Shown here: one piece after another, positions 42,500 through 51,138 of the stretch
Position numbering within the stretch: position 1 is the stretch's first letter
Layout: each line of letters begins with the position of its first letter
Assembly: GCF_001552635.1 (NCBI RefSeq)
Contig: NZ_BCRO01000058.1
Location: 1 to 62,654 of the forward strand
Reading direction: 5' to 3'
Length of the DNA stretch: 62,654 bases
From: Actinomadura hibisca NBRC 15177
GTDB taxonomy: Bacteria > Actinomycetota > Actinomycetes > Streptosporangiales > Streptosporangiaceae
Notes under the pieces: generated by a model
Databases searched by the model: none
Told to the model about the DNA's origin: nothing
Seen by the model: the letters and a program-made list of their open reading frames with translations, nothing else
Translations under genes and position numbers: made by a program

Positions 42500-43657
42500 G
42501 TGCTCGCCTGCGCCGCCGTCGCCCTCACCGCCGAACCGGCGCTGGCCGCCGCCCCGGCCCGCCAGGCCCCGGCCCTGCCGGACCCGGCCGGAGCCGACTG
42601 CCGCACCGTCCCGATGACCCGGCCCTACGCGCCCCGGCCCGTCCCCGGGCAGCGGGCGGCGGCCGTGCCCCGCACGGCCGAGTTCGCCTTCCCCGGCGCG
42701 CCGATGGAGGTCACGCTGCCGCCCGACGGCTGGGACGCCCGGACCGCCTCCGCCGCGGAACTGGAGCGCTACGGCTACCCCGAGCGCCCTTCCGGCGGCC
42801 CCGAACTGGCCGAATGGACCGCCGAGAACGTCGGGTACGACGCGGTCGAGCCGAGTTTCTGTCACACCGGCCGGTCCAACGGCGGCGTCGCGGCATCCCG
42901 GAACTGGGCGGGCGTCGTCGGCACCGCCGCGTCGGCCCCGCGCCGCCGCAAGTGGAAGCAGGCGTCGGCGACCTGGATCCAGCCCCGGTACGACATGGCC
43001 TCCTGCCGGAAGGCGGGCTCCGTCCCGGCCAACTCCATCTGGCCGGGCCTGGGCGGAAACGGCGCCCGGACGCGCGGCCTGCTCCAGAACGGCACCAACA
43101 CCGACCTTCGCGGCCACCCCTACATCTGGTGGGAGGCCATCGACATCCGCCGGGGCCGCACCGCCTACGACACCCGCGAGGTGCAGGTGCGCGGCCTCAA
43201 GGTCAAGGCGGGCCACAGGATCAAGGCCCAGACGGTCTACCGGGCCGGGCGGCGGCCCTCGGTGACCTTCCGCTTCTACAACATCAGCACCCGCAAGCGG
43301 CTGATCCTGGGGCCCTGGCACCACATCGACGGCAAGCCGGTCAAGCGCTTCTACGACGGGGCCAGCGCCGAGGTCATCGCCGAGCGCTCCACCGTCAGCG
43401 ACAACCCGAAGCGGCCGTTCTCCTCGCTGCCGAGGCCGGTCGGGAACCGGATCGCCGTCACCGACTCCTGGTTCGCGACCGGGTGGCGGAACAAGGCCCG
43501 CGTCCCGCTCCGCAAGCTGCGCCGTCCCCAGTACACGCGGCTGGAGGAGGGGGCCACCGACAAGATCCTGTTGCAGCCCTCGCGGGTGGCCAAGGGCCGC
43601 AAGGGGACCTCGCGCTGGTCGCTGGCCTGGCGGTCGTGCGGGACCGGCCGCCCCTGA
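42482..43657 (+). CDS. Secreted G1 (eqolisin-like) glutamic peptidase candidate
   Basis: 391 residues. A signal peptide (MRPVITVLACAAVALTAEPALA) precedes a propeptide-like stretch of about 115 residues. The mature region starts RNWAGVVG and follows the eqolisin order: SIWPGLGGNG, then LLQNGT with Gln202 at the catalytic glutamine position, IWWEAI, a VKAGHRIKAQ strand, and SAEVIAER with Glu301 at the catalytic glutamate position. The segment spacing parallels scytalidoglutamic peptidase from memory (LQTG...EFIIE). Two or more Cys pairs are available. Activity is inferred; the canonical GIDG is GLGG here. The start lacks a ribosome binding site. Confidence 0.72.
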   Translation: MRPVITVLACAAVALTAEPALAAAPARQAPALPDPAGADCRTVPMTRPYAPRPVPGQRAAAVPRTAEFAFPGAPMEVTLPPDGWDARTASAAELERYGYPERPSGGPELAEWTAENVGYDAVEPSFCHTGRSNGGVAASRNWAGVVGTAASAPRRRKWKQASATWIQPRYDMASCRKAGSVPANSIWPGLGGNGARTRGLLQNGTNTDLRGHPYIWWEAIDIRRGRTAYDTREVQVRGLKVKAGHRIKAQTVYRAGRRPSVTFRFYNISTRKRLILGPWHHIDGKPVKRFYDGASAEVIAERSTVSDNPKRPFSSLPRPVGNRIAVTDSWFATGWRNKARVPLRKLRRPQYTRLEEGATDKILLQPSRVAKGRKGTSRWSLAWRSCGTGRP

Positions 43658-43676
43658 CGGCACGGCCGGGCCCGCC

Positions 43677-43710
43677 GCGCAGCCGGGCTCACAGCGCAGC
43701 CGGACTCACA
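43677..43710. repeat. 17-bp tandem duplication at the methyltransferase stop
   Basis: GCGCAGCCGGGCTCACA (43677-43693) is followed directly by GCGCAGCCGGACTCACA (43694-43710), one mismatch. The minus-strand stop codon of the methyltransferase (43706-43708) lies in the second copy. Confidence 0.8.
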
Positions 43711-45208
43711 GGGCGTCCGGGACCACCTCGAAGAAGCCGTCGGCGACCAGCTCCGGCAGGACCGCCGCCGCGTGCGCCCGCACCTCGGCCGCGTCCAGCC
43801 CCATCAGCTGGGCGATCGCGCCGACGAGCGGCTCCAGCGGGATCGTGCCGTCGCAGACGCCCGCGAGCGCCGCCTCGACCGAGTGCACCCCGGCCGCCCG
43901 GCCGAGCCGCCCGGTCTGCCGCAGCAGGATGCGCTCGGGGTCCTCGGCCCCGGGCGCGCCGATCTGCTCCTGGACGACCCCGGCGGCCGTCCGCAACAGT
44001 TGTGCACAACTTGTGGAAAACTCCTGCGCGGCGGCCAGCCCGTCCACTACCCGGTCCACGTACGCGCCCACCGGCTGCTCGACCGGATGGCGCAACTCCT
44101 CCACCCGCACGGCGGGGTCCGCGACACCCGTGCGGCGCAACGTGATCCACCCGAATCCGACCCCCGTGACGCCCTGCCGCTCGAAGTCCGCCAGCCACCG
44201 CGCGTAGCGGCGGCGGTACTCCGGGGTGCCCGTCTCGACCGAGTCGCGCAGCCACAACTCGGCGTATTCGGCCGGGTCCTGGACGTCCCGCTGGACGATC
44301 CACGCCTCACATCCGGACTCGCTCGCCCAGGCCCCGACGCGCTCCTCCCAGGGCACCCCGTCGACGTGCAGCCAGTTGGCCAGAAGCTGGCAATACCCCT
44401 GCTCAGTAAGCATTTCCTGAGCCCCGACCACCAGCCGGCGGCAGAACTCGTCGCCCGCCATCCCCGACTCGCGGTACACGTAGCGCTCGCCGTCGCCGGG
44501 GGCCACCACGAACGGCGGATTGGACACGATCAGATCGAAGCGCCGCCCCCGCACCGGCTCCAGCAACGACCCCTCCAGCAGCTCCACGCCGTCCAGCCCG
44601 GACAGCGCGAAGCTCATGCCCGCCAGCCGCAGCGCGCGCGGGTTCACGTCGGTCGCGGTGAGGGCCGCCGGGCGGGGCCGGACGGCCGGGTCGGCGACGT
44701 GCAGCGCCTGCACGCCGCAGCCCGTCCCGAGGTCGAGAACGTTGTCCACAGGGCTGTGGACAACCAGCCGGGCGAGGCTCCCCGACGCGCCCCCGACGCC
44801 CACCACGTGATCGGGCCGCACCCGCTCCCCCGAGCCGGGCCGCACCTTCAGATCCGAGACCGCGTACCCCGCGTGGCCCGCCCCGGTGACCGACTCCAGC
44901 GGCTCCACGCGCAGCAGCGGCCGCAACTCCCCGCCGGACTCGGCGGCCAGCCCGGCCGCCACCAGGTCGGCCGCGCCCGCCAGCGCGCCCGCCGGGACCG
45001 GTTCCTGGATCCAGAGCAGCCGGGTCAGCGTCTCCAGCGGCGAGCCGCCGCCGGTGGCGCGCAGCGCGGGCACGATCTCGTCACGGGCCAGCGCGCCGCC
45101 CGCGACGGGGCCGAGCAGGGCGCGGACGCCCGCGACGGTGTAATCGGCGCCGGTGAGCAGGTCACCGGCGCGCTTCAGGGCTTGTTCACGTTCGGACACC
45201 CGCCCCAT
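43706..45208 (-). CDS. SAM-dependent methyltransferase, NPPF type with extra domains
   Basis: 500 residues. An N-terminal helical domain (about 1-140) precedes a Rossmann methyltransferase with LDLGTGCGVQALHVA (motif I, near residue 155), TATDVNPRALRLA and NPPF (near 228), the motif of N-methyltransferases that act on Gln, Asn or adenine, such as PrmC and related enzymes. A C-terminal helical domain of about 200 residues follows. This three-part form is common in actinobacteria; the substrate is unproven. Either ATG 45208 or GTG 45199 may be the start. Its gene follows the amidase gene by 42 bp in the genome but lies upstream in transcription order. Confidence 0.82.
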   Translation of the reverse strand: MGRVSEREQALKRAGDLLTGADYTVAGVRALLGPVAGGALARDEIVPALRATGGGSPLETLTRLLWIQEPVPAGALAGAADLVAAGLAAESGGELRPLLRVEPLESVTGAGHAGYAVSDLKVRPGSGERVRPDHVVGVGGASGSLARLVVHSPVDNVLDLGTGCGVQALHVADPAVRPRPAALTATDVNPRALRLAGMSFALSGLDGVELLEGSLLEPVRGRRFDLIVSNPPFVVAPGDGERYVYRESGMAGDEFCRRLVVGAQEMLTEQGYCQLLANWLHVDGVPWEERVGAWASESGCEAWIVQRDVQDPAEYAELWLRDSVETGTPEYRRRYARWLADFERQGVTGVGFGWITLRRTGVADPAVRVEELRHPVEQPVGAYVDRVVDGLAAAQEFSTSCAQLLRTAAGVVQEQIGAPGAEDPERILLRQTGRLGRAAGVHSVEAALAGVCDGTIPLEPLVGAIAQLMGLDAAEVRAHAAAVLPELVADGFFEVVPDAL

Positions 45209-45250
45209 CCTGCCCGCTGCGCCGCCCCGACCGGGGCAGGAGGCACCGGG

Positions 45251-46144
45251 TCAGGAGGTGAAGTACTTGTCGAAGCCGGTCACCAGCGACTGCGCGATCT
45301 TCTGCCGGAACGCCGCGCTGGACAACTTGGCCGCGTCGCCCGCGTTCCGCATGTTGCCGCACTCGATGAACACCTTCGGCACCGTGGACAGGTTCAGCCC
45401 GCCGAGGTCGCTGCGCGGGTCGAGCGCCTTGGTGCCCCGGTAGTTGGAGTAGGCGACGCCGGTGCCCTCGTGGTAGCCGTCGCGGATGGCGCGGCCCAGC
45501 TTCTGCGAGGCGGGCACCGCCTTGGCGTTGAAGCCCTTCACCGCGACCGGCTCGATGATGTGGAAGCCGTGCTGGGCGGCCCCGGCCCCGTCGGCGTGGA
45601 TCGACAACGCCGCGTCGGCCTTGGCGCGGTTGCCGATGGCGGCCCGCTCGTTGATGCACGGCCCGACGCCGGTGTCGTTGTGCCGGGTCAGCACGACGTT
45701 GGCGCCCTGCGCGCGCAGCAGCTTGGCCAGCCGGTTCGACACGTCCCAGGTGAAGGCGCTCTCGGCGTACCCGGCGTTGGTCTCGGTGCCGGTGGTGTCG
45801 CACTCCTTGCGGCCGTTGCCGATGTCGACCTGCTTGGCGATCGCACTGGGGTTCTTGGCGTTGCCGCCGTTGTGGCCCGGGTCGATCACGATGGTCTTGC
45901 CGCGCAGCGCGTCGGCCGCGCCGCCGTCGCCGGTGTCCTCGGAGGCGGGCGGCTGGCTCGCCGTCCCGCCCGCCGGGGCCGTCGCCGCGGGCGGCTGGAC
46001 CGGTTCGCCCGTCCTGGGCGGGCTCGTCTCCTTGCCGGACGAGCCGAGCCCGCAGCCGGTGAGGGCGCCCAGCCCGAGCACGAGGCCGAGCGCGAGGCCC
46101 GGCGCGCGCCCCGGGGCCGCCGTACCGCTTCGGTGGATGCGCAC
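45251..46144 (-). CDS. N-acetylmuramoyl-L-alanine amidase (Amidase_3), lipoprotein
   Basis: 297 residues. A lipoprotein signal (GLALGLVLGLGALTGC) and an 80-residue Ser/Pro/Gly linker precede the zinc amidase domain. Metal ligands and catalytic residues are visible: His in VIDPGHNGG (about 88), Glu in NAGYAESAF, His in LSIHADG and Glu in FIECGNMRN. It should cleave the peptide from the glycan of peptidoglycan. GTG 46144 is placed by GGGAGG. The gene lies downstream of nothing obvious and may run on into the methyltransferase. Confidence 0.92.
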   Translation of the reverse strand: MRIHRSGTAAPGRAPGLALGLVLGLGALTGCGLGSSGKETSPPRTGEPVQPPAATAPAGGTASQPPASEDTGDGGAADALRGKTIVIDPGHNGGNAKNPSAIAKQVDIGNGRKECDTTGTETNAGYAESAFTWDVSNRLAKLLRAQGANVVLTRHNDTGVGPCINERAAIGNRAKADAALSIHADGAGAAQHGFHIIEPVAVKGFNAKAVPASQKLGRAIRDGYHEGTGVAYSNYRGTKALDPRSDLGGLNLSTVPKVFIECGNMRNAGDAAKLSSAAFRQKIAQSLVTGFDKYFTS

Positions 46145-46289
46145 AGGCTCGTCCTCCCGTGATGGGTTCGTTATCGACCTTGACAGTCTGCACACCGGTC
46201 CGCGTACGTCAAACGCACTTCTCCGAATAAGCGCAGAACATAGGGACAAAGCAGGAAAGCGGAAAAGCGGAAAACCGGACGGCCGGGAC

Positions 46290-46310
46290 CGCGACCTTCC
46301 GGTGGTCGCG
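46290..46310 (-). terminator. Hairpin after the small 78-residue gene
   Basis: CGCGACC (46290-46296) pairs with GGTCGCG (46304-46310) around a 7-nt loop, with GCGGCC-CC-GGCCGC just beyond. It lies 50 bp after the stop codon of the small gene. Confidence 0.45.
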
Positions 46311-46326
46311 CGGCCCCGGCCGCCCC

Positions 46327-46367
46327 GTCAACGTGCCCGTCCTGTCAACGTGCCCGTCCCGTCAGCG
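46327..46367. repeat. 17-bp tandem repeat at the end of the small gene
   Basis: GTCAACGTGCCCGTCCT (46327-46343), GTCAACGTGCCCGTCCC (46344-46360) and a partial third copy GTCAGCG (46361-46367). The minus-strand stop TCA (46362-46364) of the small gene sits in the partial copy. Because 17 is not a multiple of three, copy changes would not alter this protein only because the stop precedes the array. Confidence 0.8.
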
Positions 46368-46598
46368 GAGCGGGCCCTCCCTGCCGAGCAGCGCCGCGAG
46401 GGCGCGCGCCTCGTCCGCGTCCAGGCCCAGCACCACCCGGGGCCGTCCCCACGGGTGGTCGATCGAGTGGGCCACGTAGCTGGCGACGGACTCGGAGACC
46501 TGCTCGGCCAGCCCCCGCGCGTGGCGCCACTCCGACCACGCGCGCTCCAACTCGCTCGCCGCGCGCTGCGCGCACGACACCAATTCCGGATCACGCAC
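46362..46598 (-). CDS. Small conserved-looking protein, unknown function
   Basis: 78 residues starting at GTG 46598 behind AGGGGGG at 7 bp spacing. The sequence is a helical domain with RAASELERAWSEWRHARGL and SVASYVAHSIDHPWGRPRVV followed by LDADEARALAALL. No signal peptide or metal-binding motif. The strong ribosome binding site and normal codon bias support a real gene. I do not recognise a named family. Confidence 0.7.
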   Translation of the reverse strand: MRDPELVSCAQRAASELERAWSEWRHARGLAEQVSESVASYVAHSIDHPWGRPRVVLGLDADEARALAALLGREGPLR

Positions 46599-46873
46599 GG
46601 ATGAACCCCCCTGGTGAACATGATCCTTCTCCGTGTCCACTCGGCGGAGTCCCGGCCGGACCGCCTCCCCCGAGCCGGCCCGAGCGCACGGTTCCCCGAC
46701 CCGCCGAACGGTGTGTCCATTAACCCGCCATGGGCGCGCGACGGCCCTGCGATTGCGCCAGGCTTGGCCGGGCCCTTACCCGCGCGGCACCAGATCGAGA
46801 GGATCGATCGACCTGCCGCGGACCCCGCGCGGCCGGGCCGCCGACTCTCTCCGGGAGCGTCTCGGAAGCGTGT

Positions 46874-47941
46874 TCAGGAGGCGGGCACCGGTCCCGTCGT
46901 CGCGCGCACCACCAGGTGCGGGGTCACCAGCGTCTGCCGGGCCGTGCGCGCCGAGTCGGCGATGCGCGCGGTCAGCAGCTCGGCCGCCACCCGCCCCATG
47001 TCGCGGCGCGGCTGGTCGACGCTGGTCAGCGAGATGTGCCGGATCGCGGCCAGGTGCGTGTTGTCGTAGCCGACCACCGAGACCTGGCCCGGCACCGCCA
47101 GCTCCAGCTCGTCGGCCGCCGACAGCGCGCCGGTGGCCACCAGGTCGTTGGGCGCGAAGATCGCGGTGGGACGGGGCTCGCGGCGCAGCAGCGTGCGCGC
47201 CGCCCGGTAGCCGCCCTCCTCGGTGAAGTCGCCCGGCTCCACGGCGATCTGGTCGCCCAGGCCGTGCCGCTTCATGGCCTTCTCGTACCCGGCGCGGCGG
47301 TAGCGGGCGGTGGTGGAGGGCGCCCCCTCGATGTGCGCGATGCGCCGGTGCCCCAGCTCCACCAGGTGGTCGACGGCCAGGCTCGCCCCCAGCTCGTCGT
47401 CGTCCACCACGATGTCCACGCCGTGCACGTCGCGCTCGCCGACCACCACCACCGGGACGCTGGCCGCCGCCTCGCTCAGCGAGTCCGGCACCACGCTGAG
47501 CAGCACCAGCCCGTCCACCCGCATCTCCAGGAACGCCTCGACGGCCTCGGCCTCGAACAACGGGTCCCAGCGGCCGCTGCCGACCAGCATCCGCAGGCCC
47601 GCGCCGTGCAGGCTCTCCTGGAGCCCGTCCAGGAACTCGGCGAAGAACGGGTTGTGCAGGTCGGCGACGATCGCGCCGATCAGCCGGGTGCGGCCCTCGA
47701 CCAGGCTGCGGGCGACCGCGTTGGGCCGGTAGCCGAGCTCCCGGGCGGCCTGGAGCACCGCCTGGCGGCGGCGTTCGCTGACGTGCGGCGACCCGCGCAT
47801 CACCAGCGACACCAGGGATTTGGACACCCCGGCCCGTTCGGCCACGTTGCGGATGGTGGGCTTGGGGACGGGGGGCGCCGGGGCCCGCGGGGCGGGCACC
47901 GTCCGTCCTTGGCGCGGGGGGCTTGATTCGCTTGCTGACAT
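46874..47941 (-). CDS. LacI-family regulator
   Basis: 355 residues. After a Pro-rich 26-residue N-terminus comes the LacI helix-turn-helix (TIRNVAERAGVSKSLVSLVM and the hinge SERRRQAVLQAARELGYRPN), then a periplasmic-binding-type sugar domain with TAIFAPNDLVATGAL and DNTHLAAIRH. ATG 47941 follows GGAGAG. No sugar genes adjoin it; the sugar importer at 33710-38116 is a distant candidate target. It is divergent from a TetR gene with a 298-bp gap. Confidence 0.88.
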   Translation of the reverse strand: MSASESSPPRQGRTVPAPRAPAPPVPKPTIRNVAERAGVSKSLVSLVMRGSPHVSERRRQAVLQAARELGYRPNAVARSLVEGRTRLIGAIVADLHNPFFAEFLDGLQESLHGAGLRMLVGSGRWDPLFEAEAVEAFLEMRVDGLVLLSVVPDSLSEAAASVPVVVVGERDVHGVDIVVDDDELGASLAVDHLVELGHRRIAHIEGAPSTTARYRRAGYEKAMKRHGLGDQIAVEPGDFTEEGGYRAARTLLRREPRPTAIFAPNDLVATGALSAADELELAVPGQVSVVGYDNTHLAAIRHISLTSVDQPRRDMGRVAAELLTARIADSARTARQTLVTPHLVVRATTGPVPAS

Positions 47942-48239
47942 GGCTCTCCGTCCGGGGGGCCTGCAGGACCTGCCGCCTCGACGCGCGGGGCCGTCGCGGG
48001 GTCGCAGCGGGCCGGCACGCCCTCCTCACTCGGGAGGAGATGCCATGATGCCCCTCCTTCGCCCCATATCGCCGCAACAGCGAGTAACGGGCGGGCGCCA
48101 ATGGGAGTTCGGGCCTGTGGTGTTCCGGATCACAGGACGTCCGGGAGCGTTCCGGAGCGCCCCGGGCGCCCCGGCGGCGGCCGGTCGCGCCGCCCCGCCC
48201 CGCGGGCTCGGATACCCTGCCCAGGTGGGAGATCGTGTA

Positions 48240-49019
48240 GTGGCGGATGACAAGGCTGCCGGCAAGGCGGCGGGCAAGGCCGCCGCCAGGGCGCGCGGCG
48301 GCGCCGCTCCGCGCGGGCGGCGGGCCGAGCGGGCCGAGCGGCCCGAGGCGCGGCAGGGCGGGCGGCGCAGGCTCAGCGTGGACGAGCGCCGCGACGAGCT
48401 GATCGACGCCGCGCTCCAGCTGTTCAGCACCCGGCCGCCCGAGGACATCTCCATCGACGACGTGGCGGCCGCCGCCGGGGCCTCCCGCGCGCTGGTCTAC
48501 CACTACTTCGGCGGCAAGTACGAGCTGTACATCGCCGCCCTGGGCAGCGCCGCCAAGCAGCTGTCGGTGCTGCTGGAGCCGCCCACCGAGGGCACCCCGC
48601 TGCAGCGGCTCCAGATCTCCCTGGAACGTTACTTCGACTTCGTGGAGCGGCACGCGGCCGGCTTCACCGCGCTGCTGCGCGGCGGCCCGGCCGACCGGTC
48701 CGGCGAGGTCGGCGAGATCGTGGACGGCATCCGCCAGCTGCTGCTGGGCCGCATCCTGCACGCGCTGGGCGTGGAGGCGCCGCCGCCGGTGTTGCGGATC
48801 ACGTTGCGGTCGTGGATGGCGTCGGTCGAGACCGCCGGGCTGGACTGGCTGGAGAACCGCGACCTGGAGCGCCCCGAGCTGGAGCGGCTGCTGGTCGACC
48901 AGCTCGTGGTGCTGCTGCACGTGGCCGGGAACCACGACGCGGGCATCGGGGAGCTGTTCAACCGGCTGGCGAGCGAGGAGCTGGGCCCGCAGGACGCGCA
49001 GGACGCCGCCGGAGAGTGA
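48240..49019 (+). CDS. TetR-family regulator with basic N-terminal extension
   Basis: 259 residues. A Lys/Ala then Arg-rich extension of about 40 residues (AAGKAAGKAAARARGG) precedes the helix-turn-helix, RRDELIDAALQLF and DDVAAAAGASRALVYHYF. The C-terminal domain resembles that of the TetR at 5070-5831. GTG 48240 is chosen because GGGAG lies 8 bp upstream. The basic extension may add DNA contacts. No obvious target lies next to it except the divergent LacI gene. Confidence 0.82.
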   Translation: MADDKAAGKAAGKAAARARGGAAPRGRRAERAERPEARQGGRRRLSVDERRDELIDAALQLFSTRPPEDISIDDVAAAAGASRALVYHYFGGKYELYIAALGSAAKQLSVLLEPPTEGTPLQRLQISLERYFDFVERHAAGFTALLRGGPADRSGEVGEIVDGIRQLLLGRILHALGVEAPPPVLRITLRSWMASVETAGLDWLENRDLERPELERLLVDQLVVLLHVAGNHDAGIGELFNRLASEELGPQDAQDAAGE

Positions 49020-49377
49020 CCGGCCCGCCGCGGACCGGGACACCGAAGACTGTCCCCCGGGACAGCCCGGTGGCCTCGCCTTCCGGCCACACCGGCGTGC
49101 GGCCCCGGGCATACGAAAGTCCCGTCCGAGGACACGCACCCCACGCGGGTGTGCGCGCACACGGACGGGACTTCCGGCGAAACGGTGAGCGGGCCGGGAC
49201 CGCGGTTCTCGGACGACCGTGGTCCCGGTCCTTGCCGGCCGGGAGGCTTCTGAACCGTTCCCCACGCGCAAGCGGCGTGCGGGGGTGTTCAGCGGCCTCC
49301 TGACCGCCCCCCAAACTGGCGCGACGTGCGCCCGGCGGCCCCTGCGGCGGGGTCCGCCGACCGGAGAGGGCTATGCC
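49020..49377. other. Intergenic region with a long hairpin
   Basis: This 358-bp gap between convergent genes has no supported gene. It holds a 12-bp perfect inverted repeat, AAGTCCCGTCCG (49117-49128) and CGGACGGGACTT (49162-49173), around a 33-nt loop that itself contains a CACCC/GGGTG pair. It could terminate transcription from either side, or be a structured RNA end. Confidence 0.55.
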
Positions 49378-49581
49378 CTACTCCGAGCGCTGCTGCGGGA
49401 TGCCCGCCAGCAGCGCCCGTACCTCGGCCTCGCGGTAGCGCCGGTGTCCCCCCAGGGTGCGGATGGACGTGAGCTTGCCGGCCTTCGCCCAGCGCGTGAC
49501 GGTCTTGGGGTCAACGCGGAACATCGTCGCCACCTCCGCCGGCGTCAACAGGGGCTCGGCTTCTGGCGTACGTGCTGACAT
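49378..49581 (-). CDS. bldC: BldC-type developmental regulator
   Basis: 67 residues: LLTPAEVATMFRVDPKTVTR, then WAKAGKLTSIRTLGGHRRY and a REAEVRALLAG helix. This is the full-length MerR-type winged helix of BldC, which in Streptomyces delays entry into development and binds direct repeats cooperatively. ATG 49581 follows GGAGAGG. The neighbours (hypothetical, Val/Leu dehydrogenase, DUF3073, purM, purF) keep the order known for the Streptomyces coelicolor bldC region, supporting orthology. Confidence 0.93.
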   Translation of the reverse strand: MSARTPEAEPLLTPAEVATMFRVDPKTVTRWAKAGKLTSIRTLGGHRRYREAEVRALLAGIPQQRSE

Positions 49582-50067
49582 GTGTGCGGCCTCTCCTCCG
49601 TGGACCGATGACAGCGATCCTGCGATTAATCTCGCGTGGTCACTGATGTCCCCTATGGCCCGAAAGAGCCACTATGACATCACAACGTGTAACCTTGCCA
49701 CCACTCATCGCAACAAGCAAGTACCTTTGCCACCCCTCGTAGGGATTCATGTCGCATCAGAGTGGTCGCCGGGTCACGCTGAGTGATTCTAGCGACACGT
49801 ATAGTCGTATCGCGCAGGGATTCAGGAAATTTGTTCAGTTCGGCGCAGGGGACGGCGGGTCGACCGGCTGTAACCCCAGGTGAGGGACGAGCGCTACGGC
49901 CGGAAGTTCGGGATTCATCCGGGACTGTCCACCGGGTTCCGCGGCCGTCGGCGCCACAGTAGCGCGAGAAGCGCGGGCGCCCCGCCAGGCGGACCGGCGG
50001 TGCGTCGGCGCGCGGTCCGGCCAGCGTAGGGGGTACGGACGGGCGGAAGCGACGCCAGTCCGCCGAT
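49582..50067 (-). promoter_or_regulatory. bldC upstream region with 32-bp-spaced direct repeats
   Basis: The 486-bp gap upstream of bldC is AT-richer than its surroundings. It contains two direct repeats, GTAACCTTGCCACCACTC (49689-49706) and GTACCTTTGCCACCCCTC (49721-49738), 32 bp apart, close to three helical turns. A TAGAAT -10-like hexamer lies on the minus strand at 49791-49786, without a clear -35. The arrangement suggests a regulated promoter with a leader of about 200 nt. Confidence 0.5.
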
Positions 50068-50967
50068 TCAGTTCGCCGATTCCAGGGCGCGGATCGGACG
50101 CCAGCGCGCCAGCAGCCGCTTGTACATCGCGACCGCCAGCTCCACCTCGCCGCGCGCCATCCCGGCGACCGCGACGCCGACCTCGGCCACCGACTCGTCG
50201 GCCCGCAGCGCGTCGTCGTCCAGCAGGTGCACCAGCCCGCCGTAGTCCAGCTCGACCAGGGCCTTGGGGTGGAACCCCTCCAGCCAGTCGCCCAGCGCCT
50301 CCAGCCGCCCGGCGGCCAGCATCGGCGCCTCCCGCGTCCCCTCGCCGAGGTTGTCGCGCACGACCGGCAGCGCGGCGGCGATCCGGCGGCGGGCCTCGGG
50401 CATGGAGGTGACGTAGATAAGGGTGCGCGCGGGGACCGCCGTCGCCGGGCCCCGGTTCGCGGGTTCGCCGTCCCCGGCGGGCGGCCCGCCCAGCAGCAGG
50501 CACCGCTCGGCGTGGGCGAAGGGAACGAACCACGTCAGCGGCACGTGCCAGTTGCTGGACCGGATGCAGGGGCGCAGGCTCCGGCCCGCCCGCTTCCAGC
50601 GCTCGAAGTCGTCGGCGGTGCGCGCGGCCACCAGCGGCGGCACGAAGCAGGCCGTCACCGCCGCCGGGGTCTGCGCGGCGAACCGCTCGAACGCCTGCCA
50701 GGAGCGCAGCCGCGTCTGCCACGGGCAGACGTAGAGCATGTCGCCGGAGCGCCGCACGTAGGCGTGCCCGCTCTCCCGGTCCGGCGCGGGCTCGGGCGGG
50801 TCGGCGGCCAGCCGCCGGGTCGCCTCGGCCTGCTCGGCGGCCAGCGCGCGCACCCGGCGGGGCCGCCGCCGGGAGTCGGCGTAGGCCGTCCACAACGTCC
50901 GCGCCGGTTCCGGGAAGGCGGTCACCGGTTCGTATACCCGTAGGTAGGCGGCGTACGGAAGCACCAT
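50068..50967 (-). CDS. Conserved hypothetical protein of the bldC-vdh block
   Basis: 299 residues, soluble, no signal peptide. Recognisable stretches are LPYAAYLRVYEPVTAFPEPA, YVCPWQTRLRSWQAFERF, SNWHVPLTWFVPFAHAER and a C-terminal AMYKRLLARWRPIRALE. I recall a protein in this position in Streptomyces (next to valine dehydrogenase and bldC), and the product is uncharacterised there. No nucleotide or metal motif is visible. The start at ATG 50967 has no strong ribosome binding site. It is divergent from the dehydrogenase gene. Confidence 0.8.
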   Translation of the reverse strand: MVLPYAAYLRVYEPVTAFPEPARTLWTAYADSRRRPRRVRALAAEQAEATRRLAADPPEPAPDRESGHAYVRRSGDMLYVCPWQTRLRSWQAFERFAAQTPAAVTACFVPPLVAARTADDFERWKRAGRSLRPCIRSSNWHVPLTWFVPFAHAERCLLLGGPPAGDGEPANRGPATAVPARTLIYVTSMPEARRRIAAALPVVRDNLGEGTREAPMLAAGRLEALGDWLEGFHPKALVELDYGGLVHLLDDDALRADESVAEVGVAVAGMARGEVELAVAMYKRLLARWRPIRALESAN

Positions 50968-51138
50968 CGCATCGTGGCACGGGCCCGGACGGAACGCGGC
51001 CCGGTCGCCGGTCTCCGCGCCCGCCGCGCCCCCGTCCCGCCAAGATCGACGATCGTCACCCCGGAGAAGGGCCCCGGGGTCCCCGAGGTGACTTCCACCA
51101 CCTTTAGGCTGATCTCAGACTGAGAGGAGGGCACTACC

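Noticed and set aside
46362..46720. Alternative frames (76 and 130 codons) over the 78-residue gene
   Set aside because: They arise from the 17-bp tandem repeat shifting the stop and have no ribosome binding site; only the frame starting at GTG 46598 has one.
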